DNA of 33,317 nt from Glycomyces sp. L485 (GTDB lineage Bacteria; Actinomycetota; Actinomycetes; Mycobacteriales; Micromonosporaceae). Both the position numbers and the translations under genes were made by a program. The stretch is from positions 300 to 33,616 of the forward strand of contig NZ_JAKZEW010000022.1 of the NCBI RefSeq assembly GCF_022548875.1, written 5' to 3'. This document shows positions 8,554 to 16,084 of the stretch, piece by piece (position 1 is the stretch's first letter; each line of letters begins with the position of its first letter). The notes beneath the pieces were generated by a model, which searched no databases, was not told where the DNA came from, and saw only the letters and a list, made by a program, of their open reading frames with translations.

Positions 8554-8581
8554 ATGATGTCATCATAGAGTCATAATGACA
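8554..8581. promoter_or_regulatory. Paired AT-rich palindromes upstream of small membrane gene
   Basis: Two short inverted repeats sit side by side: ATGATG-T-CATCAT (8554-8566) and GTCAT-A-ATGAC (8570-8580), with centres 15 bases apart. A CATAAT hexamer resembling a -10 element (8572-8577) lies inside the second. The composition contrasts with the GC-rich surroundings. The pair looks like an operator over the promoter of the gene at 8641 and could also serve the divergent plsC operon. I cannot name the regulator. Confidence 0.45.
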
Positions 8582-8640
8582 TCTAGCCTGCTGACGCGAC
8601 GCGACAGCAAAGTCCTCGAACTCGACCGGAGTGATTGAAC

Positions 8641-8856
8641 ATGAACTGGCGCCTCCTCGGATGGCTCGCCGCCCTGTTCGGCGGCGCGATCGTGGCGATC
8701 TGGCTCGCGGCCACCGTTATCGGGTGGATCTTCGCGGGCATCGGAGCCCTCATCAAGATCGCCCTCGTCATCGGCGTCGTCGGCGGCCTGGTGTTCCTCG
8801 GCTGGAAGGCCAAGAACGCCATCACCGGTTCCGACCGCAGGCAGATTCGCAGGTAA
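8641..8856 (+). CDS. Small membrane protein of unknown function
   Basis: The 71-residue product has two hydrophobic stretches, roughly residues 5-35 and 37-58, joined by a short Gly-rich turn, and ends in a basic tail (KAKNAITGSDRRQIRR). This suggests a membrane hairpin with a cytoplasmic C-terminus. A GGAG lies 9 bases before the ATG at 8641; an in-frame TTG at 8635 is too close to that site. The next gene starts 7 bases after the stop, so the two are probably co-transcribed. I recognise no family. Confidence 0.6.
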   Translation: MNWRLLGWLAALFGGAIVAIWLAATVIGWIFAGIGALIKIALVIGVVGGLVFLGWKAKNAITGSDRRQIRR

Positions 8857-8862
8857 ACAACC

Positions 8863-9060
8863 TTGCAGGGTACCGTTGCAAGCTTCAATGAGGACACCTC
8901 CGGCGAGGTCGTCCTCGACTCGGGCCGTCGCGTCCCATTCGACGCGGCGGCCTTCGCCGCCTCCGGTCTGCGCTTCCTGCGCCCGGGCCAGCGCGTCCAA
9001 CTCGACAGGGACGAAACGGGATCGATCATCGCGATCCGCATACTCACCATGCACCCGTAG
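8863..9060 (+). CDS. Cold-shock-domain-like small protein
   Basis: The 65-residue product reads MQGTVASFNEDTSGEVVLDSG at its start and continues with FDAAAFAASGLRFLRPGQRVQL. The pattern GTVxxFxxxxxxGxVxxDxGxxxxFxxxAF, then LRPGQRV, matches an OB-fold cold-shock-like domain found in actinobacteria. The aromatic RNP1 and RNP2 motifs of classical CspA are not intact, so nucleic-acid binding is plausible but unproven. The start is a TTG at 8863 with only a weak AGG upstream, and it lies 7 bases after the preceding stop. Confidence 0.65.
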   Translation: MQGTVASFNEDTSGEVVLDSGRRVPFDAAAFAASGLRFLRPGQRVQLDRDETGSIIAIRILTMHP

Positions 9061-9095
9061 AGGTGTACTGCTACCCGTTCGCGGCTCGACCCCAG

Positions 9096-9109
9096 TACGG
9101 TGTGAGGCG
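9096..9109 (+). promoter_or_regulatory. Leaderless-type promoter of the Nudix gene
   Basis: TACGGT (9096-9101) is a fair -10 hexamer and ends 7 bases before the GTG at 9109, so transcription would start at or next to the start codon. The only purine run, GAGG, is 1 base from the GTG, too close to act as a ribosome binding site. The -35 is weak. Confidence 0.4.
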
Positions 9110-9999
9110 TGAGCGGGACACGGAAACGAGTGGCCGCGGCGGGTGGCGTGCTGTGGCGCACCGTCGAGCGCGGGCGCATCGAGGTGGTCGCCGTCTGGCG
9201 GCCGAAGGTCGGCAACTGGTCGCTGCCCAAGGGCAAGCTCGACGAAGGCGAGCACCCTCTGACGGCGGCATGCCGCGAGGTAGAGGAGGAGACCGGCGTG
9301 CCGGTCATCCCGCAGATGTGGCTGTGCCGTGCGGCCTACGTGCTTCCCAACCCCACCGGCGACGTCCACAAGACCGTCGACTTCTGGTCCATGCGAACCG
9401 AGAAGCCCGACGCGGCGTTCGTCGCCGACGAGGAGATCGGCGAGCGGCGCTGGGTGCCGCTGCCCGAGGCGCGCACCCTGCTCGAACGGCCCAGGGATCA
9501 ACAGGCGCTCAAGGCGTTCTCGGCGCTCCCGGCGATCACCTCGACGATCCTGCTCGTCGCTCCGGCCGAGATCGCGAGGAATTTCGACGGACCCGACGTG
9601 GCCCGGCCGCTGTCGGCGACCGGCCGCGAGCAGGCCGTGCGCCTGGCGGCCCTGGCGGCGCTATACCAGCCGGAGCGGGCTCTGAGCGCGACCGGCAGGG
9701 CGAGCGTGCAGACACTGGAACCGGTGGCGCATGCCGTGCGGTGCCGGTTGAACGGTGACTCGGTGTTCGATTCGGGCTCCCACGGGCGCAATCCGGAGCG
9801 GTCCAGTGCCCGGTTGCGGGAACTGGCGGCCGCGGGCGGCTGCGCGATCGTCTGCGCCGAGGCCGAGGTCATCAGCGACACCGTGGCGATCCTGGCCGAC
9901 GAGGACGATCTCGCGGCGGCCGACGTCTCCACACACGCAGGCGAAGGCTGGGTCCTGTCGCTGGCCGGGCAGCGTCTCATCGGTGTCGAGCGGCTGTGA
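9109..9999 (+). CDS. MutT1-type Nudix hydrolase with degenerate histidine-phosphatase domain
   Basis: MutT1-type proteins hydrolyse oxidised nucleotides and diadenosine polyphosphates. The 296-residue product has an intact Nudix box from G42 to V64 (GKLDEGE, then REVEEETGV). The second half (about 146-296) aligns with the histidine-phosphatase domain of MutT1, as shown by RPLSATGREQA and SATGRASVQTLEP. It has lost the catalytic motif: the usual RH of LVRHA is A151-P152, and the second catalytic His position in the CTH motif falls in C249-A-E251. The Nudix half is probably active and the other half structural or regulatory. In mycobacteria mutT1 likewise lies beside hupB-leuD-leuC. Confidence 0.85.
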   Translation: MSGTRKRVAAAGGVLWRTVERGRIEVVAVWRPKVGNWSLPKGKLDEGEHPLTAACREVEEETGVPVIPQMWLCRAAYVLPNPTGDVHKTVDFWSMRTEKPDAAFVADEEIGERRWVPLPEARTLLERPRDQQALKAFSALPAITSTILLVAPAEIARNFDGPDVARPLSATGREQAVRLAALAALYQPERALSATGRASVQTLEPVAHAVRCRLNGDSVFDSGSHGRNPERSSARLRELAAAGGCAIVCAEAEVISDTVAILADEDDLAAADVSTHAGEGWVLSLAGQRLIGVERL

Positions 10000-10078
10000 C
10001 ACATCCGGGTACGGTTGCGCCTGATTCACGGCTCATGGGCCGTGGATGAGTGGAGCAATCGCATACAAGGAGGCACCC

Positions 10079-11443
10079 GTGCGCAACTCCCCCGACGGAG
10101 CGTCCACCCCCGCGCTCACCAACTGGGCTGGCAACATCGTCTTCGACCCCGAGCGCTTCGAGCCCGTCGCAGACCTCGACCAGGCGCGGGAGGTCGTCGC
10201 CGCGGCCTCGCGTCTGCGGGTGCTCGGCTCGGGCCACTCGTTCAACGCGATCGCCGATTCCAGTGCCGTACTGCTGTCGCTCAGCGGAATCGAGCCCGAA
10301 GTCGACATCGACGCAGAGGCCCGCCGGGTTCGGGCCTCCGGTTGGATCACGTACGCCGCGCTCGGGCAGGCGGTCCACGAGGCCGGGTTCGCACTGCACA
10401 ACTTCGCCTCGCTCCCCCACATCTCGGTGGCCGGGTCGATCGCGACCGGCACGCACGGCTCGGGCGACCGCGTAGGGAACCTCGCGAGCGCCGTGGCCGC
10501 CTTGGAGTTCATCGGCCCCGACGGCGAGAGCCGCACCGTCGAGCGCGGCGACGCCGACTTCCCCGGTTCAGTGGTCCACCTGGGTGCGTTGGGAGTCGTG
10601 ACGGCCGTGACGCTCGACCTCCTGCCGACCTTCGCGATGCGCCAGTACGTTTACGACGGCCTGCCGTTCGACGCGGCGATCGCGCACTTCGACGAGCTGA
10701 CCTCCTCGGCGTACAGCACGAGCATGTTCACGGTCTGGGGCGCCGAGCCGTCGTTCAACTACTGGGTCAAGCAGCGGGTGTCGGACCAGACGCAGCCGTT
10801 CCCGGCCCTGCAGCGGTTCGGGGCGGCGCTGGCAGACGGGCCGCGCCACCCGATCCCGGGCGTCGATCCGGCGGCCTCGACCGAGCAGCAGGGCCGGACC
10901 GGACCGGCGCATGAGCGCCTGCCGCACTTCCGACCCGAGTTCACCCCGAGCGCCGGCGAGGAGCTCCAGTCGGAATACCTGGTAGACCGGGCCGACGCGC
11001 CCGCCGCTCTCGAAGCGTTGCGGGGCCTGTCGGCGAGGCTCGCACCGGTGGTGCAGGTGAGCGAGGTGCGGACGATGGCGGCCGATGAGATGTGGCTGTC
11101 GCCTGCGTACAGAAGGGACACTGTGGGCTTCCACTTCACGTGGATTCGCGACTATGAATCGGTCGAGCCGGTCATGGCATTGGTGGAGCACGCACTCGGC
11201 GCGTTCGGGCCGCGGCCCCATTGGGGCAAATTGTTCACGATTCCCATTACCGAGGTCCGCTCACAATATCCCCGAATGGGTGAGTTCGAAAAACTGCGCG
11301 AGCGCGTCGATCCAGAGGAGAAGTTCGCGAACGACTTCAGCTCGGAACTGCTCGGGGGAATCGCTCGATTACGGGTAGTGCCGGTTCATTCGGTCGGGAG
11401 GGCCTTTTGCGGACATAGCCGAGGGCATTCAGGTGGCTCCTGA
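10079..11443 (+). CDS. Alditol oxidase (covalent FAD, VAO family)
   Basis: Alditol oxidase (AldO/XyoA) oxidises xylitol, sorbitol and related polyols to aldoses with O2, releasing H2O2. The product resembles Streptomyces AldO throughout. Its LGSGHSFN contains the FAD-linking His (H53), followed by NFASLPHISVAGSIATGTHGSG. The C-terminal half has RLPHFRPEFTPS, ELQSEYL, WLSPAYRRDTVGFHFTW and RPHWGKLF. GTG at 10079 has AAGGAGG 5 bases upstream. AldO is about 418 residues; this one is 454 because the frame runs about 25 residues past the usual end and stops inside a terminator hairpin. A frame change near 11350 would end at 11378 instead. Confidence 0.9.
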   Translation: MRNSPDGASTPALTNWAGNIVFDPERFEPVADLDQAREVVAAASRLRVLGSGHSFNAIADSSAVLLSLSGIEPEVDIDAEARRVRASGWITYAALGQAVHEAGFALHNFASLPHISVAGSIATGTHGSGDRVGNLASAVAALEFIGPDGESRTVERGDADFPGSVVHLGALGVVTAVTLDLLPTFAMRQYVYDGLPFDAAIAHFDELTSSAYSTSMFTVWGAEPSFNYWVKQRVSDQTQPFPALQRFGAALADGPRHPIPGVDPAASTEQQGRTGPAHERLPHFRPEFTPSAGEELQSEYLVDRADAPAALEALRGLSARLAPVVQVSEVRTMAADEMWLSPAYRRDTVGFHFTWIRDYESVEPVMALVEHALGAFGPRPHWGKLFTIPITEVRSQYPRMGEFEKLRERVDPEEKFANDFSSELLGGIARLRVVPVHSVGRAFCGHSRGHSGGS

Positions 11444-11451
11444 ATGCCCTC
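11421..11451. terminator. Terminator between alditol oxidase and hup
   Basis: A perfect 13-bp stem, GAGGGCATTCAGG (11421-11433) with 11439-11451, has a 5-base loop. The TGA of the alditol oxidase frame (11441-11443) lies in the 3' arm. The symmetrical stem between convergent genes could stop transcription from both sides. A second, shorter hairpin (CCCGG/CCGGG, 11490-11506) is closer to hup. Confidence 0.75.
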
Positions 11452-11516
11452 TGTCCCCGTGCGAGTGCAATGTTGATGCTTCGCGGAGACCCGGATTTCA
11501 GCCGGGCCGTAGGCTT

Positions 11517-12062
11517 TCAGCGGCGCCCGCGCTTGGCGGTGGACTTGCGCGCCGGGGCCTTCTTCGCAGCGGTCTTCTTGGCCGCCGTCTTCCGTGCGGC
11601 CTTCTTGGGCGCGGCCTTCTTCGCAGCGGTCTTCTTGGTGCCAGAGACCCTTCCGGTGGTGACCGAACGCGTCGAGCCGGCCGCCCTGGTGGTCTTCTTG
11701 GCCGCCTTCTTCGCAGTCTTCTTGGCCGCGGTCTTCTTGGCCGGAGCCGCCGCGGACTTCTTCGCCGTGCTGAGTCTGGGCTGCTTCCGCCTTCCAGTCA
11801 CCAGTTCTTTGAAGCCAGTACCGGGTCGGAACGCCGGGATAACGGTCTTCTTGACCCGCACGGCTTCGCCAGTTCGCGGGTTGCGGGCCATACGCGCGGC
11901 ACGCTGGCGCTTCTCGAAGACACCGAATCCGGCGAAGGAGACCTTCTCGCCTTTCACCACCGCGCGCTGTATCTCGTCGATCGCCACATCCACGACTTCC
12001 TTCGCGGCCTGACGGTCCCCGGTGCGAGCGGCTATCCGATCTACGAACTCTGCCTTGTTCAC
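11517..12062 (-). CDS. hup: HU-family nucleoid protein with Lys/Ala-rich tail
   Basis: HU bends and compacts DNA. Residues 1-92 form a standard HU domain: MNKAEFVDRIAARTG, then GFGVFEKRQRAARMARNPRTGE with the intercalating Pro62. Residues 93-181 are a low-complexity basic tail of repeated AKK, AAKK and PAKK units resembling histone H1, as in mycobacterial HupB and Streptomyces HupS. The start is GTG 12062 with a GGGAGGGAAGG purine run upstream. It is convergent with alditol oxidase and downstream of leuCD, from which two terminators separate it. The tail may be modified and adds non-specific DNA binding; that is family knowledge. Confidence 0.95.
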   Translation of the reverse strand: MNKAEFVDRIAARTGDRQAAKEVVDVAIDEIQRAVVKGEKVSFAGFGVFEKRQRAARMARNPRTGEAVRVKKTVIPAFRPGTGFKELVTGRRKQPRLSTAKKSAAAPAKKTAAKKTAKKAAKKTTRAAGSTRSVTTGRVSGTKKTAAKKAAPKKAARKTAAKKTAAKKAPARKSTAKRGRR

Positions 12063-12112
12063 GAGTCCTTCCCTCCCGATAAGGTTGTCTAGCTAAACCA
12101 GCCGTTAAGCGC

Positions 12113-12141
12113 ACGGTATGACGTTTCGAAAGCGAACGCAA
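12113..12141 (-). promoter_or_regulatory. Promoter of hup
   Basis: On the minus strand TTGCGT (12141-12136) and TACCGT (12118-12113) are separated by 17 bases. The predicted start lies near 12106, about 44 bases before the GTG of hup. The spacing and hexamers fit a primary sigma promoter. Confidence 0.55.
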
Positions 12142-12152
12142 CTGTTTCGAGG

Positions 12153-12182
12153 AAAAAACCCGTTGTGTCGCAGGGCTTTTTT
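12153..12182. terminator. A/T-flanked terminator upstream of hup
   Basis: AAAAAACCC (12153-12161) pairs with GGG-C-TTTTTT (12173-12182) with one bulged base. Runs of six T on either strand make it a good rho-independent signal in both directions. It lies between the leuD hairpin and the hup promoter. Confidence 0.7.
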
Positions 12183-12233
12183 ATTTGGACGCCCGAAATC
12201 GACGCTGGCAACCCCGTTGGGGCGGGCCTAAAC

Positions 12234-12272
12234 ACGTCTGGAGCCGGTGGTCGACCCACCGGCTCCAGACGT
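12234..12272 (-). terminator. Long perfect hairpin downstream of leuD
   Basis: A perfect 17-bp stem (ACGTCTGGAGCCGGTGG, 12234-12250, with 12256-12272) encloses the 5-base loop TCGAC. It lies about 30 bases after the leuD stop codon and is the strongest hairpin in the window. There is no U-tract. I call it the leuCD terminator. Confidence 0.75.
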
Positions 12273-12301
12273 GAAGAATTCGATTATCGTTGTGGCGCGC
12301 G

Positions 12302-12901
12302 CTAGACGGGACTCGGGAGAGTCTTAGGCCGCCAAGCTTCCCGGTCCGATTCGAAGGCCGCGATTCGGGCCTCGTCGCGGAGGGTCAAGGCGACGTCGTC
12401 GAGTCCCTCCATCAGGCGCCAGCGGGCGAAGTCGTCGAACTCGAAAGCCCAGGTTTCGCCTCCCGCACGGACTTCCCGCCCGACCAGGTCGACCGTGACC
12501 TCAAGCGTCGGGTCGGCCTCGACGGCGTCCCAGATCGCTTCGACGGCCTCGGTCGGCAGTTCCACAGTCAACAGACCGTTCTTGAGCGAATTGCCTCGGA
12601 AGATGTCGCCGTAGCGGGGCGCGATGACGGCTTTGAAGCCGAAGTCCTTCAGTGCCCACACCGCGTGCTCGCGGCTTGAGCCGGTGCCGAACTCGGTCCC
12701 CGTGACGAGGATCGTGGCGCCCTGGTAGGCGTCCTGGTTCAGCACGAACTCCGGGTCGTCGCGCCACTCGGCGAACAGCCCGTCCTCGAAGCCGGTCTTG
12801 GTGACCCGCTTGAGGTAGACGGCGGGGATGATCTGGTCGGTGTCGACGTTGGAACGCCGCAGCGGGGCCGCGGTGCCGGTGTGCGTCGTGACTTTCTCCA
12901 T
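12302..12901 (-). CDS. leuD: 3-isopropylmalate dehydratase small subunit
   Basis: LeuD is the swivel subunit that, with LeuC, isomerises 2- to 3-isopropylmalate in leucine synthesis. The 199-residue product begins [20 protein letters not shown] with the family motif [15 protein letters not shown], and has [19 protein letters not shown]. The ATG at 12901 has AGGAGAGG and AGGG purine runs upstream. The leuC stop is 14 bases before it. Length is normal for the family (about 200). Confidence 0.97.
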   Translation of the reverse strand: MEKVTTHTGTAAPLRRSNVDTDQIIPAVYLKRVTKTGFEDGLFAEWRDDPEFVLNQDAYQGATILVTGTEFGTGSSREHAVWALKDFGFKAVIAPRYGDIFRGNSLKNGLLTVELPTEAVEAIWDAVEADPTLEVTVDLVGREVRAGGETWAFEFDDFARWRLMEGLDDVALTLRDEARIAAFESDREAWRPKTLPSPV

Positions 12902-12915
12902 GTCCCTGTCCTCTC

Positions 12916-14343
12916 CTACAGGTCGGCCGGGCCGGCCAGGCGGCCCGCGACGGCGGTTGCGGCGGCGACCTCGGGGCTCACCAGGTGGGTACGACCGCCC
13001 TTGCCCTGGCGGCCCTCGAAGTTGCGGTTCGAGGTCGACGCGGCCCGCTGGCCGGGCGTCAACTGGTCCGGGTTCATGCCCAGGCACATCGAGCAGCCCG
13101 CGAAGCGCCAGTCGGCACCCGCGTCGGTGAAGACCTTGTCGAGGCCCTCGTCCATGGCCTGCTCGCGCACGCGGGCCGAGCCGGGCACGACCATCATGTT
13201 GACGCTGTCGGCGACCTTGCGACCCTTGATGACCTCGGCGGCGGCGCGGAGGTCCTCGATGCGGCCGTTGGTGCAGGAGCCGAGGAAGACGACGTCGACG
13301 CCGACCTCCCGCATCGGCGTGCCCGCCTCCAGGCCCATGTAGGTCAGGGCGTTCTGGGCGGCGGTGCGCTCGACCGGGTCGTCGAACGCGGCCGGGTCCG
13401 GCACGGCGCCCGACAGCTCGACGCCCTGCCCGGGGTTGGTGCCCCAGGTGACGAACGGGCTCAGCTCGGCCGCGTCGATGACGATCTCACGGTCGAACTC
13501 GGCGCCGGAATCGGTCTTGAGACTCTTCCAGTGCTCGACGGCGGCGTCCCAGTCCTCGCCGGTCGGCGCGTGCGCGCGGCCGGAGACGTACGCGAACGTC
13601 TTCTCGTCGGGGGCGATCATGCCCGCCTTCGCACCCCACTCGATCGACATGTTGCACACCGTCATGCGGCCCTCCATCGAGAGCTCCTCGACGGCCTGCC
13701 CGCGGTACTCGACGATGTGGCCCTTGCCCCCGCCGGTGCCGGTGATCGAGATGATCTTGAGGATGAGGTCCTTTGCGCTTACCCCTTCGGGCAGCGAGCC
13801 GTTCACGGTCACGGCCATCGTCTTCGGCTTCGCCTGCGGCAGCGTCTGGGTGGCGAGCACGTGCTCGACCTCGCTGGTGCCGATGCCGAACGCGATCGAG
13901 CCGAACGCTCCATGGGTGGAGGTGTGGGAGTCGCCGCAGACGACCGTCATGCCCGGCTGGGTGAGTCCCAACTGGGGTCCCACCACGTGGACCACGCCCT
14001 GCTCGGCGTCACCGAGCGAGTGGATGCGCACCCCGAACTCCTCGCAGTTCGAGCGCAGCGTCTCGATCTGCTTGCGGGAGGTCGGATCCTCGATGGTGAA
14101 GAGGTTGTCGGTGGGCGTGTTGTGGTCCTCGGTGGCGATGGTGAGGTCGGCGCGCCGGACCTTGCGCCCTGCCTGGCGCAGCCCGTCGAACGCCTGCGGG
14201 CTCGTGACCTCGTGAAGCAGGTGCAGGTCGATGTAGAGCAGATCGGGCTGCTCGCCATCGGAGCGGACCACGTGGGCGTCCCAGACCTTCTCTGCGAGGG
14301 TGCGCGGCCGCGCCTCCTCGGATCCTTGTGGTGTACGTGACAT
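12916..14343 (-). CDS. leuC: 3-isopropylmalate dehydratase large subunit
   Basis: LeuC carries the 4Fe-4S cluster of isopropylmalate isomerase. The 475-residue product has the N-terminal [41 protein letters not shown], and the cluster cysteines in LGSCTNGR and [11 protein letters not shown]. It begins at ATG 14343, divergent from ndgR with only 52 bases between the start codons. It is followed by leuD. Regulation by the adjacent NdgR-type protein binding in this short gap is expected from work in Streptomyces. Confidence 0.97.
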   Translation of the reverse strand: MSRTPQGSEEARPRTLAEKVWDAHVVRSDGEQPDLLYIDLHLLHEVTSPQAFDGLRQAGRKVRRADLTIATEDHNTPTDNLFTIEDPTSRKQIETLRSNCEEFGVRIHSLGDAEQGVVHVVGPQLGLTQPGMTVVCGDSHTSTHGAFGSIAFGIGTSEVEHVLATQTLPQAKPKTMAVTVNGSLPEGVSAKDLILKIISITGTGGGKGHIVEYRGQAVEELSMEGRMTVCNMSIEWGAKAGMIAPDEKTFAYVSGRAHAPTGEDWDAAVEHWKSLKTDSGAEFDREIVIDAAELSPFVTWGTNPGQGVELSGAVPDPAAFDDPVERTAAQNALTYMGLEAGTPMREVGVDVVFLGSCTNGRIEDLRAAAEVIKGRKVADSVNMMVVPGSARVREQAMDEGLDKVFTDAGADWRFAGCSMCLGMNPDQLTPGQRAASTSNRNFEGRQGKGGRTHLVSPEVAAATAVAGRLAGPADL

Positions 14344-14358
14344 CTCTTATCCCAGTCG

Positions 14359-14396
14359 TTGGACTTCTCGAATAATGGGAGGTAATGTTCAGCTCG
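14359..14396 (+). promoter_or_regulatory. Leaderless promoter of ndgR
   Basis: TTGGAC (14359-14364) and TAATGT (14383-14388) are 18 bases apart, and the -10 ends 7 bases before the GTG at 14396. Transcription would begin at the start codon. The element overlaps the only space available for leuC control, so one bound regulator could act on both directions. Confidence 0.6.
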
Positions 14397-15097
14397 TGAG
14401 AACGAATACTATCAGCGGAGTGGGCGTCCTCGACAAGGCGGTGCTCATCCTCACGGCTTGCACCAACGGCGCCAGCCTGGCTGAACTCGTACACGAGACG
14501 GGACTGCCCAGGGCCACCGCCCACCGCCTCGCCCAGGCCCTCGAAGCCCACGAGATGCTCCAGCGCGACCACGAAGGGCGCTGGCGCCCCGGCCCCAAGC
14601 TCGGCGAACTCGCCGGCTCCACGGCCGACGTCCTGCTCTCCGCCGCCGAGCCGGTCCTGAACCTCCTGCGGGACCAGACCGGTGAGTCGACGCAGCTGTA
14701 CCGCCGCCGCGCCGACGAGCGCATCTGCGTCGCCGCCGCCGAGCGGGCCTCCGGGCTGCGCGACACCGTCCCGGTGGGCGCGTCGCTGCCGATGACCGCC
14801 GGATCGGGCGCGCAGGTACTGCTCGCCTGGGAGCCTCCCGAAGGCATCCTGCCGCTGCTGCCCAAGTGCCGGTTCTCCTCCAAGACCCTCGCCGAAGTGC
14901 GTCGCCGGGGATTCGCCCAGTCAGTCGCCGAGCGCGAGGCCGGTGTGGTCAGCGTCTCCGCCCCCGTGCGCGACAAGACCGGCCGGGTAGTCGCGGCGAT
15001 CTCGGTGTCCGGACCGCTCGAACGACTCGGACGGCGACCAGGCGACCGGCTCGGCATGGCCGTCATCCGCGCCGGCCAGAAGCTCTCCGGCCTCTAG
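14396..15097 (+). CDS. ndgR: IclR-family regulator, NdgR type
   Basis: NdgR-type regulators control leuCD and related amino-acid genes in actinobacteria. The 233-residue product has an N-terminal winged HTH (SLAELVHETGLPRATAHRLA, residues about 25-45) and a C-terminal effector domain with ICVAAAERASGLRDTVPVG, GSGAQVLLAWE and SVSAPVRDKTGRVVAAISVSG. These match NdgR closely. I chose GTG 14396 because it fits the promoter geometry and gives the standard start VRTNTISGVGVLDKA; an in-frame ATG at 14375 would lie upstream of the -10. It is divergent from leuC, the conserved arrangement. Confidence 0.9.
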   Translation: MRTNTISGVGVLDKAVLILTACTNGASLAELVHETGLPRATAHRLAQALEAHEMLQRDHEGRWRPGPKLGELAGSTADVLLSAAEPVLNLLRDQTGESTQLYRRRADERICVAAAERASGLRDTVPVGASLPMTAGSGAQVLLAWEPPEGILPLLPKCRFSSKTLAEVRRRGFAQSVAEREAGVVSVSAPVRDKTGRVVAAISVSGPLERLGRRPGDRLGMAVIRAGQKLSGL

Positions 15098-15133
15098 GCC
15101 GCGCTCGCCTGAGCCCGCAGGACCGGGCCTAGA
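15093..15133. terminator. Inverted repeat holding both stop codons of ndgR and the CHAD gene
   Basis: TCTAGGCC (15093-15100) and GGCCTAGA (15126-15133) form a perfect 8-bp inverted repeat with a 25-base loop. The ndgR TAG (15095-15097) lies in one arm and the TAG of the convergent CHAD gene (complement of 15129-15131) in the other. A shorter hairpin, CGGCC-TCTA-GGCCG, is nested at the ndgR stop. It may act as a shared terminator. Confidence 0.45.
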
Positions 15134-15929
15134 CCGCCAGCGCCCGCTCGACCGCGTCGAGCTGCGCTTCCCTGCTGCGACGCTCGGCCTCGAGCACTTC
15201 TTCGCGACGTGCATCACCCACCTTCGTATGCGACTCGATATAGGCGATCGCCACGACACAGTCCTGGTAGCGCCCGCAGACCGTCTGGAGCCGTTTGGCC
15301 TCCGCCGCGGGCGCGGCCGCCTCGTCGCCGAGGGCCTTCGCGGCGGCCTCGGCGGTGTAGCGGGTCCGCTTGGCGGTCTTCCGGGCTCGGTGGCGGGCCG
15401 CGTCGGGGTCGTCGGCGGTCGCGATGGCGCCGAAGGCGTCCGCGAGGTCGAGCCGCGCGGCGCGGACGATCGGCGAGAGCACGTCCGCCGCGGGGCGCAC
15501 GGCCGCGGCCGAGAAGTGCGGCCGCCCTGCCATGCGCTCAGCGGCGTCGATGAGCGCGGCGTAGCGCTTGCGGTCGAAGGCCTTGCCGAGGCGCCCATAG
15601 GCGCGGCGCTCGGCTTCGGCCAGCTCGTCGAACCACTGAGGACGGTCCTGTCCCAGGTGCTCGGCGAAGCGCATCCGCAGCACTTCCAGGTCCCTGACCT
15701 CGCCGAGGACTCCGGCCAGCCAGCGCAGGCGCTGGCGGGAGACCGGGATCTCGGCGTAGAGGTCCCCGTAAGCCGACAGCAGCGAACGGAGCCGCCTGGT
15801 GGCGACCCGCATCTGGTGGACGGCGTCCGCTTCGGCCCGCCGTGCCGGTTTCCGAAGGCGGTGCAGCGCCTCGACCTGGCGGGCGAGGTAGTCGTGCACG
15901 CCTGCTCCGGCGCTGAGTGTCGCGGTCAT
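15129..15929 (-). CDS. CHAD domain-containing protein
   Basis: CHAD domains are helical bundles rich in conserved His and basic residues; they bind inorganic polyphosphate. The 266-residue product is a stand-alone CHAD protein. DAVHQMRVATRRLRSLLSAYGDLY is followed by RLRWLAGVLGEVRDLEVLRMR, and the second repeat has ARHRARKTAKRTRYTAEAA and LQTVCGRYQDCVVA. The ATG at 15929 gives the family start (MTATLSAGAGVHDYLARQV) and has AGGGG 6 bases upstream. In actinobacteria CHAD genes often accompany ppk and mutT. Here mutT1 is 6 kb away and no ppk is in the window. Confidence 0.9.
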   Translation of the reverse strand: MTATLSAGAGVHDYLARQVEALHRLRKPARRAEADAVHQMRVATRRLRSLLSAYGDLYAEIPVSRQRLRWLAGVLGEVRDLEVLRMRFAEHLGQDRPQWFDELAEAERRAYGRLGKAFDRKRYAALIDAAERMAGRPHFSAAAVRPAADVLSPIVRAARLDLADAFGAIATADDPDAARHRARKTAKRTRYTAEAAAKALGDEAAAPAAEAKRLQTVCGRYQDCVVAIAYIESHTKVGDARREEVLEAERRSREAQLDAVERALAV

Positions 15930-16066
15930 GAAGGCCCCTGAGGATCGACCTGAACTCCATTGTCCGGCCGACCCGTTCCTATGCCAAGAGCTCGCGCACC
16001 GGCAATTCGACCTTCGGCGCGCGACGGCGGTCGTCTCGGCCACGAGGCGACCGAGGCGATCCGGCG

Positions 16067-16084
16067 CGGTCAGACGACTGACCG
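16067..16084 (-). terminator. Terminator hairpin over the tetR stop codon
   Basis: CGGTCAG (16067-16073), loop ACGA, CTGACCG (16078-16084). The TGA of the TetR-family gene (complement of 16070-16072) lies inside the stem. It is short but perfect, and separates this gene from the CHAD gene. Confidence 0.45.
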
